Origin: Marinobacter sp. F4206
GTDB lineage: Bacteria; Pseudomonadota; Gammaproteobacteria; Pseudomonadales; Oleiphilaceae
Assembly (NCBI RefSeq): GCF_019392195.1
Contig: NZ_JAHXKI010000007.1
Span: forward strand, 1 to 64,000
Direction: 5' to 3'
DNA: 64,000 nucleotides
Both the position numbers and the translations under genes were made by a program. A model generated the notes under the pieces. It was not told where the DNA came from. It did not search any database and saw only the letters and a program-made list of their open reading frames with translations. Below are positions 27,776 to 40,768 of the stretch, piece after piece (the first letter of the stretch is position 1; every line of letters starts with the position of its first letter).

Positions 27776-29120
27776 GCCCGATCACGGATTTGCCTGGCCG
27801 GATGCACTGTGCGCGCCGGTCAGGTCGCTCCCCGAACATTCCCGCCTGTGGGTCGCCCTGAGTGGTGGCCTGGATTCCGTCTTGCTCCTGCACCTGGCCG
27901 CCTTCTGTCACCGTGACCGAGTTGGCATTCGTGCCGTTCATGTAAATCATCAGCTCCAGCCCAACGCCGGCGACACCGAGGCGTTCTGTCGTGCCCAGTG
28001 CAGCGCCTTGGGTATTCCCCTGGTCACCCGACGTGTTTCAGTCGGCAACGGACGGGCTGGCGCCGACACCGGCACCGGCGGTGTGGAAGAGGCCGCTCGC
28101 GAAGCCCGCTACGCCGTGTTTGAAGAAGTCCTTGAACCGGGCGACCTGCTGCTTTTGGCTCATCACGCGGACGATCAGGTGGAAACGGTTCTGTTTCGCC
28201 TGGTTCGGGGCAGCGGAGTCGCGGGGCTGGCCGGCATGCCGCACTGTCGTCCGCTGGGGGCAGGGCAGCTTGCCCGGCCACTGCTGGAGCTGGAACGGGC
28301 GGAACTTGAACGCTGGGCACGGAGAGCCGAGCTCGAGTGGGTGGAAGACCCGAGCAATACCGATCAGGGGTATGACCGCAATTACCTTCGCCATGCCATC
28401 ATTCCGGGTCTGAGGGCCCGTTGGCCGGGCCTGGCGCAGCGGGTTCGTCACAGTGCCAGGGCCTGTGCCGACAGTGAGTTTCTGAATGAGCGGCTGGCGG
28501 AGCGCCAATGGGCTGACTGTTCCGAGGGTACGAGGGCGGTGTCCGTCCGCGCCTTGCAAGGGCTTAGTGTCGTGGAGCAGAAAAATCTGATGCGCTGGTG
28601 GAGTCGGGAGTGTGGATTTCGTCCGCCGGTGGTTTCGGACTGGCACCAGGTTATGCACGATCTGCTGCAGGCCCGCGAGGACCGGGAACCCGAGTTGCGG
28701 GGGGAAGGGTTTCGACTGCGCCGGTTCCAGGGGTGGATTTATCTGGTGCCGGAGCACTCCACGGTGCCCCAGTCGTCGGTGACGTTGACGCCGGGTGAGT
28801 CATTGCGATGGGCCGACTGGACACTGTTGCTGGAGCCGGTCGCTAACCCGGAATGCCCGCCCGGGCCAATAAGGGTATCTACGAGGCAGGGTGGCGAGCG
28901 TGTTCGTCCCCGTCCGGATGGGCCGTCGAAATCACTGAAAAACTGGTTCCAGGAGCAGGCCGTGCCACCCTGGGAAAGGGCCTGTCTCCCGTTGGTTTTT
29001 GCGGGTTCCGGAGACACCGGAGAGTTGATCGCCATTGGCGATTTCTGGTGTTCTGAACAATACTCGGGAGGCGCTCCTGCCGCCGGTTGGCGGCTTGTTG
29101 TGAAGCGGGAATTTGATTGA
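27759..29120 (+). CDS. tilS: tRNA(Ile)-lysidine synthase
   Basis: The 453-residue protein has the N-type ATP pyrophosphatase P-loop SGGLDS (residues 35-40), the [14 protein letters not shown] and NYLRHAI stretches and the C-terminal TilS domains. It attaches lysine to C34 of the CAU-anticodon tRNA(Ile), changing it to read AUA. This is an essential function. The start lies inside the 3' end of accA in another frame, which suggests translational coupling. The accA-tilS order is conserved in related bacteria. Confidence 0.95.
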   Translation: MTTGAEPDHGFAWPDALCAPVRSLPEHSRLWVALSGGLDSVLLLHLAAFCHRDRVGIRAVHVNHQLQPNAGDTEAFCRAQCSALGIPLVTRRVSVGNGRAGADTGTGGVEEAAREARYAVFEEVLEPGDLLLLAHHADDQVETVLFRLVRGSGVAGLAGMPHCRPLGAGQLARPLLELERAELERWARRAELEWVEDPSNTDQGYDRNYLRHAIIPGLRARWPGLAQRVRHSARACADSEFLNERLAERQWADCSEGTRAVSVRALQGLSVVEQKNLMRWWSRECGFRPPVVSDWHQVMHDLLQAREDREPELRGEGFRLRRFQGWIYLVPEHSTVPQSSVTLTPGESLRWADWTLLLEPVANPECPPGPIRVSTRQGGERVRPRPDGPSKSLKNWFQEQAVPPWERACLPLVFAGSGDTGELIAIGDFWCSEQYSGGAPAAGWRLVVKREFD

Positions 29121-29165
29121 GTCAGGTGGGGGTTTCTGGTAGTCTGGCGTCCCATCTTGAGATGA

Positions 29166-31684
<2,519 letters not shown>

Positions 31685-31726
31685 TTGGCGGTGTTCTTCG
31701 TTTCGTCACACCCTTTGACTACTTGA

Positions 31727-33043
<1,317 letters not shown>

Positions 33044-33098
33044 CTCCAGTCCTTCCATTTTGATCCACGATCCTTATGATTGTGGTCACAAAAGTGTT

Positions 33099-33145
33099 AA
33101 GGCCATCGTGTTCTGAGCATTAGTTCAGTCACGATGGCCTTTTTA
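33099..33145 (+). terminator. Rho-independent terminator after eno
   Basis: AAGGCCATCGTG (33099-33110) pairs perfectly with CACGATGGCCTT (33130-33141), and the right arm runs into TTTTT. A 19-base loop separates the arms. It ends the pyrG-kdsA-eno transcript before the ftsB promoter region. Confidence 0.9.
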
Positions 33146-33164
33146 CACAAGCGCTTAGAAGAAG

Positions 33165-33194
33165 TTGTTGCTAATCTACTCTAACGTCTATACT
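33165..33194 (+). promoter_or_regulatory. Candidate sigma-70 promoter of the ftsB operon
   Basis: TTGTTG at 33165-33170 and TATACT at 33189-33194 are separated by 18 bases, close to the sigma-70 consensus. They lie between the eno terminator and the ftsB start, where a promoter is needed. Assigned by eye only. Confidence 0.45.
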
Positions 33195-33244
33195 CGACCT
33201 ACAGCGTTGAATTTTTGATCGGTTAATTCTTGACGGAATCGGCA

Positions 33245-33517
33245 ATGAAGTTGCTTTGGACCACCATGGTTGTGCTGATAATCCTGCTGCAGGTTCGCCT
33301 GTGGGTCGGGGAGGGCAGCTTTGCGCAGGTCTGGGCGCTGGAACAGTCCATTGCCGAACAACGGGCGGAGAATGCCGAATTGGCTACCCGCAACGAGCGC
33401 CTCTATGCGGAGGTCCGGAACCTGCGCGGCGAGCGTGGCGCCGTAGAGGAACGCGCCAGAATGAACCTTGGGTTGATTCGCGAGGATGAAACGTTTTTTC
33501 TCGTTGTAGAAAACTGA
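33245..33517 (+). CDS. ftsB: Cell division protein FtsB
   Basis: The 90-residue bitopic protein has a short cytoplasmic start, one transmembrane helix (about 3-20) and a periplasmic coiled coil (EQSIAEQRAENAELATRNERL region), ending in the conserved ERARMNLGLIREDETFF stretch. FtsB joins FtsL and FtsQ in the divisome and helps activate septal peptidoglycan synthesis. I chose the ATG at 33245 (MKLLWTT), which matches the family, rather than a TTG 15 bases earlier. ispD follows. Confidence 0.94.
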   Translation: MKLLWTTMVVLIILLQVRLWVGEGSFAQVWALEQSIAEQRAENAELATRNERLYAEVRNLRGERGAVEERARMNLGLIREDETFFLVVEN

Positions 33518-33557
33518 GTTCCAGATCTCGAGTCCCCAGACGTTCCACGGAAAACCC

Positions 33558-34259
33558 ATGACTACCTCAAAACTCTGGCTTGTCGTGCCTGCCGCTGGAA
33601 TCGGCCAGCGCATGCGGGCTGAATGCCCCAAGCAGTATCTTCGCATTGACTCCCGTTTCATTCTCGATATCACCCTGTCACGGCTACTGGATTCGGCCCC
33701 GTTTGCCGGCTGCATGGTTGCCCTGAATGCGGCGGACCATTGGTGGCCCGATACCGAGGCCAGCACGGACAGTCGCATCCAGACCTGCACCGGTGGTGCC
33801 GAGCGCTCGGATTCCGTGCGTGCAGCGCTGCTGGCACTGGCTGAGCAGGTGGCCGATGACGATTGGGTTCTGGTACACGATGCGGCTCGTCCCTGTGTTC
33901 ATCCCGGGGATCTCGTGAAACTGGTTGAAACCCTGTCGGATCACCCGGTTGGCGGACTACTGGCGGCGCCGGTCGCCGATACCCTGAAAAAGGCGGGCAG
34001 GGGAGCGAATCCGGAAGTCGTGGAGACAGTAGACCGGGGCCGCCTGTGGCGTGCCTTGACACCACAGATGTTCCGGTACGCTGCGCTCGTCGATGCACTG
34101 GCGAGGGCTCAGGAATCGGGGCAGGCAGTGACCGATGAGTCCTCTGCGATGGAGTTTTCCGGTAATATGCCGTTACTGGTGGAGGGTCGGCCAGACAACA
34201 TCAAGGTAACCGTTCCGGCCGATCTGGATCTGGCAGGCTTTATTCTCAGCCGGTTCTGA
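33558..34259 (+). CDS. ispD: 2-C-methyl-D-erythritol 4-phosphate cytidylyltransferase
   Basis: The 233-residue protein transfers CMP to methylerythritol phosphate in the non-mevalonate isoprenoid pathway. The N-terminal nucleotide loop is [18 protein letters not shown], and VHDAARPCV and DESSAMEF are also typical. It lies 40 bases after ftsB and 25 before ispF, the usual order in gammaproteobacteria. Confidence 0.96.
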   Translation: MTTSKLWLVVPAAGIGQRMRAECPKQYLRIDSRFILDITLSRLLDSAPFAGCMVALNAADHWWPDTEASTDSRIQTCTGGAERSDSVRAALLALAEQVADDDWVLVHDAARPCVHPGDLVKLVETLSDHPVGGLLAAPVADTLKKAGRGANPEVVETVDRGRLWRALTPQMFRYAALVDALARAQESGQAVTDESSAMEFSGNMPLLVEGRPDNIKVTVPADLDLAGFILSRF

Positions 34260-34284
34260 ACTTATTGTCTTCCCGGAGTATGTT

Positions 34285-34764
34285 ATGCGTATTGGTCAGG
34301 GCTTTGATGTCCACGCCTTTGGTCAGGGTGATGCGGTTATTCTCGGGGGCGTATCCATTCCCCATCACCGGGGACTGAAGGCCCACTCAGACGGTGATGT
34401 CCTGTTGCACGCGCTGGCGGATGCGCTTCTCGGAGCGGTTGCTCTGGGGGATATTGGTCACCTGTTTCCGGATACCAGTGATGAGTGGGCTGGCGCCGAC
34501 AGTCGCGACCTCTTGCGTCGGGTCATGCTGCGAGTAAGGGATGAAGGCTATGGCGTGGTCAACGTCGACAGCACGATCATCGCCCAGGCGCCAAAGATGG
34601 CGCCGCACATTGAAACCATGCGCCTCAATATTGCGGAAGACCTTGGCATTCCCGCCAGTCGAGTGAGCGTGAAAGCAACCACCACCGAGAGGCTCGGTTT
34701 CACTGGCCGCGGCGAAGGCATCGCCTGCCAGGCCATCTGCCTGCTGGAGCAGGTCCCCTCATGA
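34285..34764 (+). CDS. ispF: 2-C-methyl-D-erythritol 2,4-cyclodiphosphate synthase
   Basis: The 159-residue protein forms the cyclic diphosphate in the methylerythritol phosphate pathway. The metal ligands D8 and H10 lie in GQGFDVHAF at the same positions as in E. coli, with [15 protein letters not shown] and [13 protein letters not shown] downstream. The stop overlaps the truD start as ATGA. Confidence 0.97.
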   Translation: MRIGQGFDVHAFGQGDAVILGGVSIPHHRGLKAHSDGDVLLHALADALLGAVALGDIGHLFPDTSDEWAGADSRDLLRRVMLRVRDEGYGVVNVDSTIIAQAPKMAPHIETMRLNIAEDLGIPASRVSVKATTTERLGFTGRGEGIACQAICLLEQVPS

Positions 34765-35861
34765 GTGATGCCACGCCTGCCGGCCGCTGGCGCCTGGACT
34801 GGCCGACTTCGGCGGGGTTTCGGGTGGCGCGGGCAGAGCTGAAGTCATGCCCGAAAGATTTTCAGGTCGATGAAGAAATTGCCGGTTTTCCCGAACGGTC
34901 CGATCCTGGAGAAGAAGCTGGCGGAGACGGGGAGCACCTGTGCCTTCGGTTGCAGAAAACCGGTGACAATACCGAATTTGTCGCTCGCGAGCTGGCTGTG
35001 CTGTCCGGCTGCAGGTCGTTTGACGTTGGCTTCTGTGGCATGAAGGATCGCCATGCGGTCACCAGCCAGTGGTTCAGTCTCTACCGCCCGGGCATGGCGA
35101 ACTCCGATGCCGATTTTATTGCGAATGTAGCGGAGCGTTGGCGCGTGCTGGGGGCGTGGCGCCACAATCGCAAACTCCGTCGCGGTGAGCATCGGGGTAA
35201 CCGGTTTATCATCACCCTGCGCGGCATTGACGGCCGACGTGCTGAAATTGACGAAGCGCTGACGCGCCTTGAGGTTGACGGTGCGCCCAATTATTTTGGG
35301 CCCCAGCGGTTTGGCTTCGGCGGTGCCAATCTGGATCGGGCGGCTACCATGGATGCCTCTGCAATGGATCCCCGGGGACGCTCCGGGGGGCGGGGACGTA
35401 AAGGAAAACACCGCGCTGGCAGAGAGGCTTCGAAAAACGTATTGTACTTTTCGGCAGCGCGTTCATGGCTGTTCAACGAAGTTCTTGCCCGCAGGGTGGC
35501 CGATGGTACCTGGTTGAGTCCGATTGACGGTGAGCCGGGACTTGCCGCCGGTGAACCGGAAGCAACCGGACCGCTCTGGGGCGATGGTGGTACCTCCGCC
35601 AGTGGACTCCAGGAAATGTTGGAGCGAGGCGTCGTCGAGCAGGCGCCGGGGCTGGTTCAGCTGTTTTCGACGACCCGGATGAAGCCCGAGCGTCGCGCGC
35701 TGAGGGCCAGGCCCGCTGAACTGGCTTGGTATTGGCAGGAAGAGGGCTGTTTGCGGGTGGAATTCACGCTTGCGCCGGGCCAGTACGCCACCACCATTCT
35801 GAGTGATATTTTCGAGCTTGAGGACATGAGCCTCGGCCGCCATAACAAGCAACAAAGCTAG
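34761..35861 (+). CDS. truD: tRNA pseudouridine(13) synthase
   Basis: The 366-residue enzyme makes pseudouridine 13 in tRNA(Glu). The catalytic Asp is D96 in [10 protein letters not shown], and NYFGPQRFG and the SAARSWLFN stretch are conserved. It is longer than E. coli TruD (349), partly because of a Gly/Arg/Lys-rich segment at about residues 203-222 ([17 protein letters not shown]). The ATG overlaps the ispF stop. surE follows after 11 bases. Confidence 0.95.
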   Translation: MSDATPAGRWRLDWPTSAGFRVARAELKSCPKDFQVDEEIAGFPERSDPGEEAGGDGEHLCLRLQKTGDNTEFVARELAVLSGCRSFDVGFCGMKDRHAVTSQWFSLYRPGMANSDADFIANVAERWRVLGAWRHNRKLRRGEHRGNRFIITLRGIDGRRAEIDEALTRLEVDGAPNYFGPQRFGFGGANLDRAATMDASAMDPRGRSGGRGRKGKHRAGREASKNVLYFSAARSWLFNEVLARRVADGTWLSPIDGEPGLAAGEPEATGPLWGDGGTSASGLQEMLERGVVEQAPGLVQLFSTTRMKPERRALRARPAELAWYWQEEGCLRVEFTLAPGQYATTILSDIFELEDMSLGRHNKQQS

Positions 35862-35872
35862 CGGAGAACACA

Positions 35873-36643
35873 GTGCGTATTCTGTTGTCGAATGATGACG
35901 GCGTCCATTCGCCGGGGCTAATTGCCCTGTATGACGGGCTTCAGGGAATTGGCGACCTGGAAGTCGTTGCCCCGGATCGGGACCACAGCGGGGCCAGTAA
36001 CGCCCTGACCCTGAATCGCCCCTTAACCGTAGAACAACATCCCAACGGCTTCCGCTCCGTTGACGGCACTCCCACGGATTGTGTGCACCTGGCGGTCAAC
36101 GGTCTGTTTCAGGAACCGTTCGATCGAGTCGTATCCGGCATCAACACCCATGCCAATCTCGGCGACGACATCATCTATTCCGGAACCGTTGCCGCCGCAA
36201 CGGAAGGTCGCCACCTCGGACTTCCAGCCATTGCCGTCTCGCTGGTCAACGACGGCCACTTTCACTACGAGACCGCTGCCCGTGTGGTTCGTCTGCTGCT
36301 TGAGTCCGAGCGCCCGCTGGTGCTGGGCCCCCGTTCCATTCTCAACGTCAATGTACCGGATGTACCCTGGGACCGCCTGAACGGTTTCCGGGTCACTCGA
36401 CTGGGTCATCGAGAAAGAGCCGAGGGGGCCGTTCCCATGACCTGCCCCCGAGGGAAGGAGCGCTACTGGATTGGCGCCGCGGGCGCGGGTGGCGATGCCG
36501 GACCCGGTACCGATTTCCATGCCGTGCGCGAGGGTTTTGTGTCCATCACACCCGTTCATATCGACATGACCCGTCATGAGGCTCTTGTACCGCTCCGTGA
36601 CTGGATCGAAGGCCTGGGCCATGGCGAGGAGGCGGGTGGATGA
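35873..36643 (+). CDS. surE: 5'/3'-nucleotidase and exopolyphosphatase SurE
   Basis: The 256-residue metal-dependent phosphatase starts RILLSNDDGVHSPG with the metal-binding D8 and D9, and has SGINTHANLGDDIIYSGTVAAA as expected for the family. It removes phosphate from nucleoside monophosphates under stress. It starts at a GTG. The stop overlaps the pcm start as ATGA, and the surE-pcm-nlpD-rpoS neighbourhood is conserved. Confidence 0.96.
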   Translation: MRILLSNDDGVHSPGLIALYDGLQGIGDLEVVAPDRDHSGASNALTLNRPLTVEQHPNGFRSVDGTPTDCVHLAVNGLFQEPFDRVVSGINTHANLGDDIIYSGTVAAATEGRHLGLPAIAVSLVNDGHFHYETAARVVRLLLESERPLVLGPRSILNVNVPDVPWDRLNGFRVTRLGHRERAEGAVPMTCPRGKERYWIGAAGAGGDAGPGTDFHAVREGFVSITPVHIDMTRHEALVPLRDWIEGLGHGEEAGG

Positions 36644-37296
36644 GCGCACAACTCCAGGGTATCGGCATGACCTCTCGGCGAACCCGCATGCGTCTGGTGC
36701 AGCGTCTGCGTGAGGCTGGCATTGAATCCGATCGTGTGTTGGACATTATTGGCGAGGTGCCGCGCCACATCTTTCTGGATGAGGCGCTGTCTCATCGGGC
36801 CTATGAGGACACCTCGTTGCCCATTGGTTACGGCCAGACTCTGTCCCAGCCTTATATTGTGGCGCGCATGACCGAGCTTATGCTCGCCCACGCACCCGCC
36901 CGCGTGCTCGAATTGGGTACTGGCTCGGGCTACCAGACCGCGGTTCTCGCCCGGTTGTTTGACGAGGTCTTCAGCGTCGAGCGGATTAAGCCACTCCAGG
37001 ACCGGGCCCGTGATCGTTTGCGCCAGCTCAATGCGCGGAACGTCCTCCTGAAGCATGCCGACGGTGGGATGGGGTGGCCCGATAGGGGGCCCTTCGACGG
37101 CATTATCGTGACCGCCGCACCGGTGGAAGTGCCGCCGGAACTGTTGGAGCAGCTGTGTGACGGCGGTGTGCTGATTGCGCCCGTTGGCGAGGAAAACCAG
37201 ACCCTGGTGGAAGTAACGCGCAGGGGAGACCGGTTTGACCATAAAGAACTTGAACCGGTGCACTTCGTCCCCCTTCTGGGCGGGGTGGTCCGTTGA
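36640..37296 (+). CDS. pcm: Protein-L-isoaspartate O-methyltransferase
   Basis: The 218-residue S-adenosylmethionine-dependent enzyme repairs isoaspartyl residues in aged proteins. Conserved stretches are YGQTLSQPYIVARM, the SAM loop LELGTGSGYQTAVLARL and the C-terminal PLLGG. It overlaps surE upstream by four bases, and its stop overlaps the TTG start of the DUF368 gene. Confidence 0.96.
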   Translation: MSAQLQGIGMTSRRTRMRLVQRLREAGIESDRVLDIIGEVPRHIFLDEALSHRAYEDTSLPIGYGQTLSQPYIVARMTELMLAHAPARVLELGTGSGYQTAVLARLFDEVFSVERIKPLQDRARDRLRQLNARNVLLKHADGGMGWPDRGPFDGIIVTAAPVEVPPELLEQLCDGGVLIAPVGEENQTLVEVTRRGDRFDHKELEPVHFVPLLGGVVR

Positions 37297-38303
37297 ACGA
37301 TGACGTCCGGAATGCCGTTAACCTGAACCGCCCACACCATCCGGCTGCGGTCTTTGTTCGAGGCATGGCGATGGGGGCGGCTGACATCGTGCCCGGGGTG
37401 TCGGGTGGCACGATTGCTTTCATCACAGGTATCTATTTCCGCTTGCTGGAGGCCATCAATGCAGTCCCCGGTGCCATCCTGAGTGATTTGATCCGGGGCC
37501 GTTTCAAAGCTTTCTGGCAAGTCTGTGACGGAACCTTTCTGATCTGTCTGCTTGGCGGGGTGCTGACCAGTATCCTGACCCTGGCCTCGGCCATCAGCTA
37601 CGCGCTTGTCGAGTACCCTATTCTGATTTGGAGTTTCTTTTTCGGATTGATTGTGGCGTCGGTCTGGCATGTTGGCCGTCAGGTTCGGCATTATCGGCCC
37701 TCGCTGTGTGTGCCGCTGCTCATCGGTATTGGTCTGGCCTGGTGGATAACCACCTTGTCCGCGGGCCAGCTTACTCCCTCCGGGCTGGCTTTCTTCGGCG
37801 CGGGCGCACTGGCCATCTGTGCCATGATTCTCCCGGGTATTTCCGGCAGTTTCATTCTGGTCATTATCGGTATGTATGCTCCGGTTCTTGCGGCCATCAA
37901 AACCGCGGATCTCGGCATTCTGTTGCTGTTCATGGCGGGATGTCTGCTGGGGCTGCTTTCTATCGCGCGTGTTATTACCTGGGCATTCCATCATTTTCAC
38001 GATTTCGTCCTGGCCCTTCTCACCGGCTTTATGGTCGGCGCCCTGAACAAGGTGTGGCCCTGGAAGCAAACGCTTAGCTGGCGGACTAACAGTTCGGGTG
38101 AACAGGTTCCCTTGAATGAAAGTAGCATCGGTCCCTTTGCCTTTGCGGATCTGACCGGGCAGGACCCGAGACTCGGGCTCGCAGTATTGATTGCCGTCGG
38201 TGGATTTTTGCTGGTGCTGCTGGTCGAATGGGGCGGAACGCGAAACCCGCGGAGGAAGGTGTCCCGAGATTCGGCGGCACAGGATGAACAAAATGTTACC
38301 TAA
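37293..38303 (+). CDS. DUF368 membrane protein (PopT-like polyprenyl phosphate flippase family)
   Basis: The 336-residue protein has eight or more transmembrane helices and the DUF368 signature GAADIVPGVSGGTIAFITGIY near the N-terminus, with a second ILPGISGSF repeat. Members of this family have been reported to recycle undecaprenyl phosphate across the membrane. The start is a TTG overlapping the pcm stop (TTGA), the only start consistent with the family N-terminus that I see. The cytoplasmic tail is basic. Confidence 0.88.
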   Translation: MNDDVRNAVNLNRPHHPAAVFVRGMAMGAADIVPGVSGGTIAFITGIYFRLLEAINAVPGAILSDLIRGRFKAFWQVCDGTFLICLLGGVLTSILTLASAISYALVEYPILIWSFFFGLIVASVWHVGRQVRHYRPSLCVPLLIGIGLAWWITTLSAGQLTPSGLAFFGAGALAICAMILPGISGSFILVIIGMYAPVLAAIKTADLGILLLFMAGCLLGLLSIARVITWAFHHFHDFVLALLTGFMVGALNKVWPWKQTLSWRTNSSGEQVPLNESSIGPFAFADLTGQDPRLGLAVLIAVGGFLLVLLVEWGGTRNPRRKVSRDSAAQDEQNVT

Positions 38304-38347
38304 CGCACAGACAGGATGTTTCTCCCGGTAACAGGTGTGGTCAGGAG

Positions 38348-38393
38348 GTAACTTGGATTCCCCAGGAAATTGTGCAATATATTAGCAAGTTAC
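38348..38393. repeat. Spaced inverted repeat GTAACTTG/CAAGTTAC
   Basis: GTAACTTG at 38348-38355 is the exact reverse complement of CAAGTTAC at 38386-38393. The arms are 30 bases apart, and TTTT follows the second arm. The element lies in the 167-base gap between the DUF368 gene and nlpD. It could be a weak terminator or a regulator site; the evidence is only the symmetry. Confidence 0.35.
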
Positions 38394-38411
38394 TTTTAAA
38401 ACTTTAGAAAG

Positions 38412-38439
38412 TTGTGTGACACAGTGGATGCGTTATACG
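38412..38439 (+). promoter_or_regulatory. Candidate sigma-70 promoter of nlpD
   Basis: TTGTGT at 38412-38417 and TATACG at 38434-38439 are 16 bases apart in an AT-rich stretch about 30 bases before the nlpD start. Assigned by eye only. Confidence 0.35.
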
Positions 38440-38470
38440 GATTTTTTATAACTGGGTCGTTTTTATTCTT

Positions 38471-39364
38471 GTGAGATTCTTGCGTGGGCTGTTCAGTGCC
38501 GCTTTGCCGGCTTTCCCGCGGTTCCCTTCCGGTGCCCAGGTTTCACCTCGTGCCCTGAAATACCCCCGTCGTCAGTTTCCGGTGTCTGCGATCCTGCTTC
38601 TGGCCGCGCTGCTGAGCGGCTGTAACACGCCTGCCCTGTATCAGGATGACCTCTACAACCCGCCCGTTTACTGGGGTCGACACGTGGTTCAGCCGGGTGA
38701 AACCCTTTACAGCATCGCCTGGCGCTACGGTCGTGATTACCGTGAGCTGGGCAGCGCCAACGGGATTGATCCACCCTGGACCCTGAGGGCAGGTCAGGTC
38801 TTGCGTCTTGACCTTCGCGGAACTGTCACATCCGATCGTCAGAATCGGGTTGCATCCAGACGTTCTGCCGCCTCGTCGGGCAAGCCTCGAGCAGCGCCAC
38901 CGGCGCCCACGCCGAAACCTGTCCCAAAACCGGCGGTGACCCGGGCCCCGGAAAAGGGAGCTCCGCTGGCGTCACAGAGTCAGACGGTCGCGCGGGTGAA
39001 CTGGCGTTGGCCGCACATTGGCACCGTAATTGCTGGATATTCAACATCCGGAAAAGTCAACAAAGGTATTGATATTGCCGGAAAAGCCGGGGATGCTGTA
39101 AAGGCAGCGGCAAACGGAAACGTTGTTTACGCCGGCAATGGGTTGCTTGGTTACGGCAACCTGATTATTGTGAATCATAACGAGCACTATTTGAGTGCTT
39201 ACGCACACAACCGGAAGATTCTGGTGCGGGAAGGGGAGGATGTGAAAGCCGGTCAGGTGATCGCAGAGCTCGGTAGCAGTGGCGCTGAACGACCCATGTT
39301 GCATTTTGAAATCCGAAAAAATGGCAATCCGGTTGATCCCGCCCACTACCTTCCAAGACGTTAG
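38471..39364 (+). CDS. nlpD: NlpD-like lipoprotein, LysM and degenerate LytM domains
   Basis: The 297-residue outer-membrane lipoprotein has lipobox LLSGC (C51), a LysM peptidoglycan-binding domain (HVVQPGETLYSIAWRYG, about 74-118), a Pro/Ala/Lys linker and a C-terminal LytM (M23) domain. The catalytic His of HxGxD is Asn here (NKGID), and the HLH motif is MLH, so it should be inactive as a peptidase and instead activate the AmiC amidase in cell separation, as E. coli NlpD does. The GTG start gives an unusually long 50-residue leader; an in-frame internal start is possible. rpoS follows, as usual. Confidence 0.92.
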   Translation: MRFLRGLFSAALPAFPRFPSGAQVSPRALKYPRRQFPVSAILLLAALLSGCNTPALYQDDLYNPPVYWGRHVVQPGETLYSIAWRYGRDYRELGSANGIDPPWTLRAGQVLRLDLRGTVTSDRQNRVASRRSAASSGKPRAAPPAPTPKPVPKPAVTRAPEKGAPLASQSQTVARVNWRWPHIGTVIAGYSTSGKVNKGIDIAGKAGDAVKAAANGNVVYAGNGLLGYGNLIIVNHNEHYLSAYAHNRKILVREGEDVKAGQVIAELGSSGAERPMLHFEIRKNGNPVDPAHYLPRR

Positions 39365-39565
39365 CGCAGAGGCAGTCAGGATGCTGCTTCCCGCCACCAC
39401 CGGCACTGACAGAAAAACCGCGTTCGAAAAAAATAAAAAACGGTCGCAGTTGTGACCGGCCAACCAACAGATGTCCTGAAGAAGAAAAGCAGTTTACGAA
39501 GAACGTCCGCAATAACAAGAAGTATCGGACGAACACCCAGGATTATTGAGAGGCGGGGCAGGAAA

Positions 39566-40564
39566 ATGTCAGCAGAGCAGGAAGAAATCATCATTGATCG
39601 CGCGGCGGACGTGGATGAGTCCGAGGATCAATTGCTAGCAGAAGAGAAAGTGGACAAGTCGTCAGCGGATGAAGAGACCGCGGACGCAGATGAAGAGATT
39701 CCCACCCAGGGGCGTTATTTCACCAGCCAGAAGCAGCTGGACGCCACTCAGCTTTACCTCAACGAAATCGGTTTTTCGCCCCTCCTGACACCGGAGGAGG
39801 AAGTTTATTTCGCTCGTCTGGCACGCAAGGGCGAGGACTCCGGCCGAAAGCGAATGATCGAGAGCAATCTCCGGCTCGTGGTGAAAATTGCACGGCGTTA
39901 CGTCAATCGGGGCCTGACTCTGCTCGATCTGATTGAAGAGGGTAATCTTGGCCTGATTCGGGCGGTGGAGAAATTCGATCCGGAACGTGGATTCCGCTTC
40001 TCAACCTATGCCACCTGGTGGATCCGGCAGACCATTGAACGGGCGATCATGAACCAGACCCGGACTATCCGGCTGCCCATTCATGTGGTCAAGGAACTCA
40101 ACCTTTACTTGCGTGCCGCACGGGAACTGACCCAGAAGCTGGATCACGAGCCGTCTGCTGAAGAAATCGCGCGGATGGTCGACAAGCCGGTCGCTGATGT
40201 TAAACGCATGTTGGGGCTCAACGAACGGGTTGCCTCCATGGACACCCCGATTGGCACCGGGGGTGAGAAATCCTTGCTGGACACGGTTGCCGATGAAGGG
40301 GCTTCCGATCCTGCGGACCTGCTCCAGGACAACAACATGTGTTCGTGCCTGGAAAAATGGATCGATCAGCTCAGTGAGAAGCAGCAGGAAGTTCTGTCCC
40401 GTCGCTTCGGTCTGAGGGGCTATCCGGTCAGCACACTGGAAGAAGTGGGGCAGGAGATCGGGCTCACCCGGGAGCGGGTTCGCCAGATTCAGGTCGAAGC
40501 GCTGCGTCGCCTGCGAGAGATTCTTGAGAAAGAGGGCCTTTCCGGAAATTTGCTGTTCAAGTAA
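39566..40564 (+). CDS. rpoS: RNA polymerase sigma factor RpoS
   Basis: The 332-residue stationary-phase sigma factor has an acidic N-terminus, region 1.2 ([17 protein letters not shown]), region 2 ([32 protein letters not shown]), region 3 and region 4 ([20 protein letters not shown]). I chose the ATG at 39566 (MSAEQEE), with AGGAA just upstream, because the open frame before it is basic and non-conserved. The 201-base gap after nlpD is probably the untranslated rpoS leader, with further transcription from within nlpD expected by analogy. A terminator follows. Confidence 0.97.
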   Translation: MSAEQEEIIIDRAADVDESEDQLLAEEKVDKSSADEETADADEEIPTQGRYFTSQKQLDATQLYLNEIGFSPLLTPEEEVYFARLARKGEDSGRKRMIESNLRLVVKIARRYVNRGLTLLDLIEEGNLGLIRAVEKFDPERGFRFSTYATWWIRQTIERAIMNQTRTIRLPIHVVKELNLYLRAARELTQKLDHEPSAEEIARMVDKPVADVKRMLGLNERVASMDTPIGTGGEKSLLDTVADEGASDPADLLQDNNMCSCLEKWIDQLSEKQQEVLSRRFGLRGYPVSTLEEVGQEIGLTRERVRQIQVEALRRLREILEKEGLSGNLLFK

Positions 40565-40588
40565 TCCTTGTCTTTATCGGATCGTGCC

Positions 40589-40619
40589 AAAACCGGCCGG
40601 GGAAACCTGGCCGGTTTTT
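40589..40619 (+). terminator. Rho-independent terminator after rpoS
   Basis: AAAACCGGCC (40589-40598) pairs perfectly with GGCCGGTTTT (40609-40618) around a 10-base loop, ending in TTTTT. It lies 25 bases after the rpoS stop. Confidence 0.92.
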
Positions 40620-40768
40620 CTGTTTCAGTATGGCCGCAAATGAGAACCAGGTTCAGCCGGACCATCCCCCGTCGTTGTTAGAATGCCCGGACCGGGCGGG
40701 GATAAGGGTGTCGAAACCCGGTGCACGAATGAAACACGTCAATAATAACGATCGAAAAGGAAAGGACT

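Noticed and set aside
36930..38291. A 453-codon minus-strand frame across pcm and the DUF368 gene
   Set aside because: Its composition is low-complexity and it opposes two well-supported genes.
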